Part shown: positions 1 to 5,443 of the stretch, piece by piece | Numbering within the stretch: position 1 is the first letter of the stretch | Layout of the letters: the number at the start of each line of letters is the position of its first letter | Origin: Pseudomonadota bacterium | GTDB lineage: Bacteria; Pseudomonadota; Alphaproteobacteria; Rhizobiales; Aestuariivirgaceae | NCBI GenBank assembly: GCA_016522385.1 | Contig: JAEKFU010000103.1 | Span: 1 to 6,704, forward strand | DNA: 6,704 nt | Direction: 5' to 3' | The notes under the pieces: generated by a model | The model's database searches: none | Seen by the model: the letters and a program-made list of their open reading frames with translations, nothing else | Told to the model about the DNA's origin: nothing | Position numbers and translations under genes: made by a program

Positions 1-168
1 TGCGGCTGGGGGACCGGTGGGTTCAAGTCAATTCCCGGTTCTGGTTTTGTCTTTGCCGATACGATTGCCAATGACCGGCCACACCCGATTGCTGAACCGT
101 TCGGCCTAAATCGGTTTGTCGAAGGCCGACTGATCGACGAGAGTGTCGCGGCGGCGGTCGCGCATTAG
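1..168 (+). CDS. soxB: Sarcosine oxidase subunit beta, C-terminal fragment (5' end outside window)
   Basis: The frame is open from base 1 to a TAG at 166-168 and gives 55 residues. They begin with the motif CGWGTGGFK followed by PGSG, then PHPIAEPFGLNRF and a final LIDESVAAAVAH. This is the characteristic C-terminal end of SoxB, the flavin-bearing beta subunit of heterotetrameric sarcosine oxidase, which normally has a little over 400 residues. SoxB is a cytosolic DAO-fold enzyme that oxidises sarcosine to an iminium intermediate and reduces O2 to H2O2. The glycine-rich segment with its lysine lies at the flavin/substrate site in this family (family knowledge). The catalytic and flavin-attachment parts of the protein lie upstream of the window and cannot be checked. 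It is followed after 11 nt by soxD in the same orientation, which confirms the operon context. Confidence 0.93.
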   Translation, partial: CGWGTGGFKSIPGSGFVFADTIANDRPHPIAEPFGLNRFVEGRLIDESVAAAVAH

Positions 169-174
169 GAAAAG
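167..174 (+). promoter_or_regulatory. Ribosome binding site of soxD
   Basis: The string AGGAAAAG begins inside the soxB stop codon. AGGA (167-170) ends 9 nt before the soxD ATG at 180. This spacing supports that ATG as the start and suggests that ribosomes ending on soxB can reinitiate on soxD. Confidence 0.6.
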
Positions 175-179
175 ACGTC

Positions 180-569
180 ATGCTCCTTATTAGATGCCCA
201 GTGTGCGGTGTAAAAGGTGAAGAAGGTGACTTCCATGCCGGCGGTCAAGCGCATGTGCGCCGGCCGGCGACCAGCGATCCGGTCAATATCACCGATGAGC
301 AACATCGCGACTATCTGTTCCTTCGGCACAACCCGAAGGGTCTGCATTTTGAGCGCTGGCGATGTGATCGGGGCTGCGGCAAGTGGTTTCATGCCGCGCG
401 CGATACCGTGACGCTGGACTTCAAGGCCTACTACAAGATCGATGAATTGCCGCCTGTAGAGTTGATGCGGCAGGCCACCGGTTACTGGGCCGAGCACTTC
501 GCACCGCATCTGAAAGCAACTAAGGCGAAGAAACCGGTCGCCAAGCGAAACGCGCGGGTACGTTCATGA
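180..569 (+). CDS. soxD: Sarcosine oxidase subunit delta
   Basis: This 129-residue protein is the small delta subunit of heterotetrameric sarcosine oxidase. It opens with MLLIRCPVCG, giving a CxxC pair at Cys6 and Cys9, and continues with the conserved GGQAHVRRPA, NPKGLHFERWRC and GCGKWFHAARDT segments. Family members bind one structural zinc through Cys, Cys, His and Cys. Here the Cys6/Cys9 pair and Cys66 are visible, while the position four residues before Cys66, normally the histidine, is Cys62, so the site would be all-cysteine. The C-terminal 20 residues are Lys/Arg-rich and look like a disordered tail; the protein is slightly longer than the roughly 90-110 residues common in the family. 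The start is set by an AGGA ribosome site 9 nt upstream and by the canonical N-terminus. The last codons overlap soxA by ATGA. It lies in the soxBDAG order. Confidence 0.95.
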   Translation: MLLIRCPVCGVKGEEGDFHAGGQAHVRRPATSDPVNITDEQHRDYLFLRHNPKGLHFERWRCDRGCGKWFHAARDTVTLDFKAYYKIDELPPVELMRQATGYWAEHFAPHLKATKAKKPVAKRNARVRS

Positions 570-3500
570 CCGGCAAACCCTACAGGCTTCCCGAAAGTGC
601 CGGAGCCGGTCGGCTGACTGACCGGGCCAAACCTGTCTCCTTTACCTTCGATGGCAAGAAGATGACCGGGTTTGCCGGCGACTCGCTGGCATCAGCGGTC
701 ATGGCGAACGGTCAACGCCTTCTCGGGCGCAGCTTCAAGTATCACCGCCCGCGCGGACTGGTCGGACTGGGGTCCGAAGAGCCCAACGCGCTTGTCGGGG
801 TAGGCGAAGGTGCACGCCATGAGCCCAATCTGCGCGCCACGCAGGTTGAGCTCTATGACGGCATGGTTGCAGTCAGCCAGAACCGCTGGCCGAGCCTCGG
901 GTTCGATGTCGGCGCGTTCAACAACCGTCTATCACGGCTGTTCCCGTCCGGGTTTTACTACAAGACGTTCATGTGGCCGCGATCATTCTGGAAGACCATC
1001 TATGAGCCGACGATCCGCCATGCAGCCGGCCTCGGAAAGGCACCGACCGGTCGCGACCCAGATACTTACGAGCAGTTGCATGTGCATTGCGAAGTGCTGG
1101 TGATCGGTGGCGGTGTGACCGGGCTTGCAGCGGCCGAAGCTGCAGCGTCGACGGGCGCCCGCGTGATCATCGCCGACGAAAACCCTCGGTTCGGTGGGCT
1201 GGCTGATATTGCGGGTGGCAAAATAGATGGCAGACCGCAGACGGACTGGGCCGCATTGCGTGTACAGCAGCTAGCCAAAGCCGACAACGTCCACGTGCTG
1301 GCACGCACAACTGTGGCCGGCCATTTTCATCACAATTATCTTCTACTCTTTGAACGGCTCGCTGATCACGACCCGCAACTGATTGCTGATGGTGTCCCTA
1401 GGCATCGATTGTGGAAGGTGCGGGCAAATCAGGTTGTCGTTGCCGCCGGCGCCATCGAGCGGCCAATCGCGTTCGCCAATAATGACCGACCCGGTGTGTT
1501 GCTGGCATCGGCTGCGCGCGGGCTGGTGGAACGCTATGGTGTTGCACCGGGTCTGATGGGTGTACTGTTTACCAACAATGATGATGCCTATCGCACGGCC
1601 TTGCGCCTGAAGGAAGCCGGTGTCGGGATCGCCTGTATCGTCGATGTCCGCCAACAGGTGGACGGGGCGCTGGCCGAAGCGGCCCGTGCCGCCGGATTTG
1701 AGGTGATGAGCGGCCATGCGATTGCCGGCATAGAGACCGATATTGGTGGCAAGGCGATCAGCGCGGTTAAGGTCGCGCCATATTCATCCGGGCAGGGCCG
1801 GGTGATAAATGAAGAAAAGATCGAATGCGATTTCGTTGCCATGTCGGGCGGCTGGAACCCGGCGGTTCACCTGTGGTGTCACAATGGCGGAAAGTTGAAA
1901 TTCGATGACAGTCTGCAGACTTTCGTGCCAGCCCGGCATAGTGATGCGATTAGCATCGCCGGTGCGGCAAACGGCCGGATGAGCGTTGGTGAGTGCATCG
2001 CCGAAGGCTATGCCGCCGGTGAGGCAGCGGCCAAGGCAGTTATGTCGAAGGCCAAGGCGGTCAGGATGAAACCGCCTAGTACCGAACAAGAAGCCGAGAA
2101 ACGGCTGGAACCTATCTGGTTTGCGCCGGCGACGGGCAAATACAATGAGGGCAACAAGCACTTCATCGACTTCCAGAACGATGTGACCGCGGCCGATCTC
2201 GAACTTGCCCAACGTGAAGGTTATGAGTCGGTCGAACACACTAAGCGCTATACGACGCTTGGCATGGCGACCGATCAGGGCAAGACGTCCAACGTCAACG
2301 GCCTTGGCGTCGTTTCGCAGGCGACCGGTCGCGTTATTCCGGAAATCGGAACGACCACGTTCCGACCGCCCTATACGCCGATCTCGATGGGCTCAATCGC
2401 CGGAACATCGGTCGGGAAGCTCTTCCTGCCGGTGCGCAAAACGCCGGTCTTTTCCTGGCATGAGGCCGAACAGGCGAACTTCGAGCCGGTCGGCGAATGG
2501 CGCCGGCCCTATTGCTATCCAAAGATGAACGAGGACCGACAGGCGGCGGTAAACCGGGAAATCATGGTGGTGCGTGAGGGCGTCGGGCTGCTCGATGCCT
2601 CAACGCTTGGCAAGATCGAGATCAAGGGCCCGGATGCAGCCGCACTGCTCGATCGAGTTTATACCAATACGTTCTCGACCTTGAAGATCGGTAAGGGCCG
2701 CTATGGCTTGATGATGAACGAGATGGGCTTCTTGATGGATGATGGCGTCACGGTGCGCCTCGCCGACGATCACTTCCTTATGCATACGACTTCGGGCGGC
2801 GCCGACCGCATCGCCGCATGGCTTGAGGAATGGCTGCAGACGGAGTGGATGGAGCTCAGGGTATTCGTCACACCGGTGACCGAACAGTGGGCGCAGTTTG
2901 CCGTCGCGGGCCCGAAAGCGCGTGAGGTCCTGCAGGCGCTTGGCGGGGACATCGATTTTTCCGCTGATGGTCTGTCCTTCATGTCGATGGCCGAGGGCAG
3001 GGTCGGCGGCTATCCGGTGCGGGTTTTCCGGATCAGTTTCTCCGGTGAGTTGTCCTATGAGATCGCAGCGCCGGCCAACTTTGGTCGGGGGCTGTGGGAT
3101 AGCCTTCTCAAAGCGGGCGAGCCTTTCGGCATCAAGGCCTATGGAACCGAAGCGCTGCATGTGCTGCGGGCCGAAAAGGGCTTTATCGTCATTGGCGATG
3201 AGACCGACGGCACCGTGACGCCACTCGATGTGGGGTTGGACTGGGCGGTATCGAAGAAAAAGACGGACTATATTGGCAAGCGCTCATTAGAGCAGAGCTA
3301 CCTCAAGGCGCCGAACCGCAAGCAGCTTGTCGGTCTATATACCGAGGATCCGAACGAGGTTTTGCCAGATGGCGCTTATGCGGTCGAGAAAGTGACGGAT
3401 AAGCCGCCGATGAAGATGATCGGCCAGGTAACGTCGACCTACTGGAGCCCCACCCTGAAGCGCTCTATCGCAATGGCGCTGATCGAAGACGGCCGCAACC

Positions 3501-3604
3501 GCATGGGTGAGATGCTGTTGTTTCCGCTGGCGGGCAAGGTTGTCAAGGCACAAATCGTCGACCCGGTTTTCTATGACAAGCAAGGGGCCCGCCAGAATGT
3601 CTGA
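566..3604 (+). CDS. soxA: Sarcosine oxidase subunit alpha
   Basis: This 1012-residue protein has the full length expected of SoxA (about 970-1010). Residues ~22-100 form a ferredoxin-like (Fer2_4) N-terminal domain that contains no cysteine, so it cannot hold a 2Fe-2S cluster. Residues ~174-490 are a dinucleotide-binding oxidoreductase domain with VLVIGGGVTG (177-186) and an acidic end to the next strand (ADEN, 203-206); family members bind NAD+ here. A conserved linker follows, with FIDFQNDVTAADLELA and RYTTLGMATDQGKTSN near residues 530-575. Residues ~630-1005 are a GcvT-like aminomethyltransferase domain, including TDGTVTPLDVGLDWAV near 885, which binds tetrahydrofolate and receives the formaldehyde-level carbon from SoxB's iminium product. 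The ATG overlaps the soxD stop as ATGA, with only a weak GGG at 556-558 upstream, suggesting translational coupling. No frameshift or truncation is seen. Confidence 0.97.
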   Translation: MTGKPYRLPESAGAGRLTDRAKPVSFTFDGKKMTGFAGDSLASAVMANGQRLLGRSFKYHRPRGLVGLGSEEPNALVGVGEGARHEPNLRATQVELYDGMVAVSQNRWPSLGFDVGAFNNRLSRLFPSGFYYKTFMWPRSFWKTIYEPTIRHAAGLGKAPTGRDPDTYEQLHVHCEVLVIGGGVTGLAAAEAAASTGARVIIADENPRFGGLADIAGGKIDGRPQTDWAALRVQQLAKADNVHVLARTTVAGHFHHNYLLLFERLADHDPQLIADGVPRHRLWKVRANQVVVAAGAIERPIAFANNDRPGVLLASAARGLVERYGVAPGLMGVLFTNNDDAYRTALRLKEAGVGIACIVDVRQQVDGALAEAARAAGFEVMSGHAIAGIETDIGGKAISAVKVAPYSSGQGRVINEEKIECDFVAMSGGWNPAVHLWCHNGGKLKFDDSLQTFVPARHSDAISIAGAANGRMSVGECIAEGYAAGEAAAKAVMSKAKAVRMKPPSTEQEAEKRLEPIWFAPATGKYNEGNKHFIDFQNDVTAADLELAQREGYESVEHTKRYTTLGMATDQGKTSNVNGLGVVSQATGRVIPEIGTTTFRPPYTPISMGSIAGTSVGKLFLPVRKTPVFSWHEAEQANFEPVGEWRRPYCYPKMNEDRQAAVNREIMVVREGVGLLDASTLGKIEIKGPDAAALLDRVYTNTFSTLKIGKGRYGLMMNEMGFLMDDGVTVRLADDHFLMHTTSGGADRIAAWLEEWLQTEWMELRVFVTPVTEQWAQFAVAGPKAREVLQALGGDIDFSADGLSFMSMAEGRVGGYPVRVFRISFSGELSYEIAAPANFGRGLWDSLLKAGEPFGIKAYGTEALHVLRAEKGFIVIGDETDGTVTPLDVGLDWAVSKKKTDYIGKRSLEQSYLKAPNRKQLVGLYTEDPNEVLPDGAYAVEKVTDKPPMKMIGQVTSTYWSPTLKRSIAMALIEDGRNRMGEMLLFPLAGKVVKAQIVDPVFYDKQGARQNV
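3582..3587 (+). promoter_or_regulatory. Ribosome binding site that decides the soxG start
   Basis: AAGGGG lies inside the end of soxA, 9 nt before the ATG at 3597. The reading frame stays open upstream to an ATG at 3507, but that extension is buried in soxA, is rich in Cys, Arg and Ser, and has no SoxG similarity. The 3597 start is therefore preferred. Confidence 0.6.
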
Positions 3605-4217
3605 GCCACAGTTCGAAAGTCCGCTAAGCGGCCCGGCAAGCCGGACCGATCGCGCCAAACTGGCCGTCGATATCAGCGAAGTCAGCGACCGGGGCATGAT
3701 CGATCTGCGCGGTGAGCTATCGGATCGGAAATTCGCCGCTGCCGCCAAGAAGGTGCTGGGCATTGACCTGCCCGTTAAGCCGCGCACATCAACCACTCAT
3801 GGTGATCTGTCGATCCTGTGGCTGTCGGTCGATCAATGGCTGGTGTGCTGCCCGCGTGCAAAGATACAAGACGTCTTGGGTGAATTGCGTGAGGCACTGA
3901 CCGATATTCATTCACTGGCCGTCGATTTGAGTGATGCCAGAGCCATCATCCGACTACAGGGCAATGGTGCGCGCGAGATCCTCATGAAAGGCGCGCCAGT
4001 TAACCTGCTCAGCACCGAAATCGTTGCAGGCACGGTAAGGCGACTGCGGTACGGCGAAATCGCCGCCATGGTGCACATTGTCGACGAGCGACCGGACACG
4101 ATCGACCTTTATATCTTTCGATCCTATGCGGAATTCGCCTGGGACTGGCTTGTGGAAACCGGCCGCCGAGCAGCGGCGATCAGACTGTTCGGTCAGCAGG
4201 ACCCGCCGGTCGTTTAG
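3597..4217 (+). CDS. soxG: Sarcosine oxidase subunit gamma
   Basis: Starting at the ATG at 3597 gives a 206-residue protein beginning MSEPQFESPLSG, a length usual for SoxG (about 190-210). Conserved stretches are LWLSVDQWLVCCP (near residues 77-90), VDLSDARAIIRLQGNGAREIL with KGAPVNL after it, GTVRRLRYGEIAAMVHI, and IDLYIFRSYAEFAWDWL near the C-terminus. SoxG has a GcvT/YgfZ-like fold, carries no cofactor of its own, and packs against SoxA in the tetramer (family knowledge). The gene overlaps the end of soxA by 8 nt and is the last sox gene in the window, as expected for soxBDAG. Sarcosine-utilisation partners such as purU, folD or glyA do not follow it here. An inverted repeat (4201-4206 with 4224-4229) spans the stop codon but has no T-tract. 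Confidence 0.95.
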   Translation: MSEPQFESPLSGPASRTDRAKLAVDISEVSDRGMIDLRGELSDRKFAAAAKKVLGIDLPVKPRTSTTHGDLSILWLSVDQWLVCCPRAKIQDVLGELREALTDIHSLAVDLSDARAIIRLQGNGAREILMKGAPVNLLSTEIVAGTVRRLRYGEIAAMVHIVDERPDTIDLYIFRSYAEFAWDWLVETGRRAAAIRLFGQQDPPVV

Positions 4218-4347
4218 CCCCCAGCGGGTCGCGTAAAGCCCAGCCTCACCGTCAACGAAGGCCGTCTAGGCTGTTTCATTAGAAGTGCTGGTGGCGCTTT
4301 TACGGGAGTTGCGCGCGCTCATGACAATCTGTTATGGGGCACAAAAG

Positions 4348-4360
4348 GCGCATTTTGCGC
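4348..4360. repeat. Perfect inverted repeat upstream of the regulator (possible operator)
   Basis: GCGCA and TGCGC flank a TTT centre, making a perfect 5-bp inverted repeat with a 3-bp spacer, 32 bp before the regulator ATG. It lies just downstream of the weak candidate -10 element, where a repressor or autoregulator could act. The element is short and could occur by chance in GC-rich DNA; no factor can be assigned to it from sequence alone. Confidence 0.3.
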
Positions 4361-4380
4361 GAACAGATCGGCACTGAGAT

Positions 4381-4385
4381 TAAGG
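4381..4385 (+). promoter_or_regulatory. Ribosome binding site of the GlxA-type regulator
   Basis: TAAGG ends 7 nt before the ATG at 4393, a suitable spacing. It supports this ATG over the in-frame Met codons at residues 23-24, which fall inside the first conserved domain. Confidence 0.5.
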
Positions 4386-4392
4386 TTGCCAG

Positions 4393-5403
4393 ATGTTCAC
4401 CGACAAACCTCGTGAATTGCCGCAACGAGTTGCGTTAATTCTGGTCGATGAGTTTACGATGATGCCCGTCACTTCGGTGATCGAGCCCTTGCGGCTCGCC
4501 AACCGCCATGTCGAGCGCGAACTTTACCAATGGTCGGTCCACTCGATCGACGGCGAACCGGTGAGGGCCTCCAACGGCATCGTCTCGGTCGCCCAGGGCG
4601 AGCTGGACGATATTGATAATCATGCCTATGTCGTCGTGTGCAGCGGTATCGATGTCCACCGGCATTGTGACAAACGGCTGATCAACTGGCTGCGCAAGGC
4701 CGCCCGCAAGGGTCGCGACATCGGGGCGGTTTGCACCGGCGCCCACATTCTGGCGGCCGCTGGCGTGCTAGATGGATATGCTTGCACCATTCACTGGGAG
4801 AATCTGCCGGGGTTCTCCGAAGCCTTTCCAGAGATCAACGCTACAGGCAGCCTGTTTGAGATTGACCGGGACAGGTTCTCCAGCGCCGGTGGCACGGCAG
4901 CGCTCGATATGATGTTGTCGTTGATTGCCAGCCAGCACGGGCCGGAACTTGCGTCGGTGGTTGCCGAAATGGTTCTGCACTCGCCGATCCGCCATCACAG
5001 CGAACACCAACGCATGTCGCTGCCGGCACGGATCGGCGCGCGACACCCCAAGCTCGTCGGCATTATCGAAGAGATGGAGAACAATCTCGAAGAGCCGCTT
5101 TCGCCCAGCGTGCTGGCAAAACAGGCTGGCCTTTCGACGCGCCAACTGGAGCGATTGTTCAGGCGCTATCTCGACCGGTCGCCGAAACGTTATTACCTCG
5201 AATTGCGCCTGAAGAAGGCGCGCTCGCTGTTGCTGCAGACCGATCTATCGGTGATCAATGTGGCGCTTGCCTGCGGATTTTCATCACCGTCGCATTTCTC
5301 AAAATGCTACCGTGCATTCTACAATCGAACGCCTTACAGGGAGCGCGGTGTGCCCTATGCCGATAAGGAAGGCGCCGCAGGCGCAGAAGAGACCGTCGGT
5401 TGA
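4393..5403 (+). CDS. GlxA/GbdR-family transcriptional regulator (DJ-1/PfpI-like plus AraC HTH)
   Basis: This 336-residue protein is a full-length member of the GlxA group of AraC-type activators. Residues ~11-180 are a DJ-1/PfpI (glutamine amidotransferase-like) domain with the nucleophile-elbow motif GAVCTGAHILA (Cys114), a THW-like motif (TIHW, 132-135) and SAGGTAALDMML (164-175). The domain is thought to sense a small ligand rather than catalyse. Residues ~222-318 are the AraC DNA-binding domain with two helix-turn-helix units: LSPSVLAKQAGLSTRQLERL (236-255) and the VALACGFSSPSHFSKCYRAF segment (290-309). The family includes GbdR and SouR, which respond to dimethylglycine/betaine and sarcosine in Pseudomonas. 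Lying 175 bp downstream of soxG on the same strand, it probably controls the sox operon, but this is inferred from position. The exact ligand and orthology are unknown, so no gene symbol is given. Confidence 0.92.
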   Translation: MFTDKPRELPQRVALILVDEFTMMPVTSVIEPLRLANRHVERELYQWSVHSIDGEPVRASNGIVSVAQGELDDIDNHAYVVVCSGIDVHRHCDKRLINWLRKAARKGRDIGAVCTGAHILAAAGVLDGYACTIHWENLPGFSEAFPEINATGSLFEIDRDRFSSAGGTAALDMMLSLIASQHGPELASVVAEMVLHSPIRHHSEHQRMSLPARIGARHPKLVGIIEEMENNLEEPLSPSVLAKQAGLSTRQLERLFRRYLDRSPKRYYLELRLKKARSLLLQTDLSVINVALACGFSSPSHFSKCYRAFYNRTPYRERGVPYADKEGAAGAEETVG

Positions 5404-5415
5404 CGTGATTTAATT

Positions 5416-5433
5416 TGCGCCTAGAGCGGCGCA
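5416..5433. terminator. Hairpin between convergent genes, possible terminator
   Basis: TGCGCC (5416-5421) pairs perfectly with GGCGCA (5428-5433) around a 6-nt loop, TAGAGC. It lies in the 40-bp gap between the regulator stop (5403) and the histidine kinase stop (5444). Read on the minus strand, the stem is followed by the AT-rich AAATTAAATC, which is closer to an intrinsic terminator for the kinase than for the regulator, where GGCTGCAC follows. Neither side has a true run of T, so any terminator activity may be weak. Confidence 0.45.
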
Positions 5434-5443
5434 GGCTGCACAA

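Larger units (their letters stand above)
4218..4392 (+). promoter_or_regulatory. Intergenic region expected to hold the promoter of the GlxA-type regulator
   Basis: These 175 bp separate soxG from the regulator, much more than the spacing inside the sox operon, so a separate promoter is plausible. A possible weak -35 TTGCGC (4309-4314) and -10 TGTTAT (4330-4335) have a short 15-nt spacer and neither matches consensus well. A 6-bp inverted repeat CAGCCT/AGGCTG (4241-4246 and 4268-4273) with a 21-nt loop could be a weak terminator after soxG, followed only by TTTCATT. No convincing strong terminator is seen, so partial read-through from sox into the regulator remains possible. I see no small open frame with a ribosome site. 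Confidence 0.35.

Noticed and set aside
1784..2239. A 151-residue open frame on the minus strand inside soxA
   Set aside because: It is antisense to conserved SoxA sequence, has no recognisable motif and no supporting ribosome site.
2600..3160. A 186-residue open frame on the minus strand inside soxA
   Set aside because: It lies wholly antisense to the conserved GcvT-like part of soxA, shows no recognisable domain, and is explained by GC-biased codon positions of the real gene.
3507..3596. A longer soxG with a start at 3507
   Set aside because: The extra 30 residues are encoded within the conserved end of soxA, are Cys/Arg/Ser-rich and unlike SoxG; the AAGGGG site at 3582-3587 supports the start at 3597.
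3335..3796. A 153-residue open frame on the minus strand across the soxA-soxG junction
   Set aside because: It is antisense to two conserved genes and has no recognisable domain; it is a shadow frame.
4201..4229. Inverted repeat ACCCGC/GCGGGT spanning the soxG stop codon
   Set aside because: Short stem, 17-nt loop, no T-tract, and easily produced by chance in GC-rich coding sequence.
4241..4273. Inverted repeat CAGCCT/AGGCTG as a strong terminator after soxG
   Set aside because: The stem is only 6 bp with a 21-nt loop and no proper T-run, so it is mentioned as a weak candidate only.
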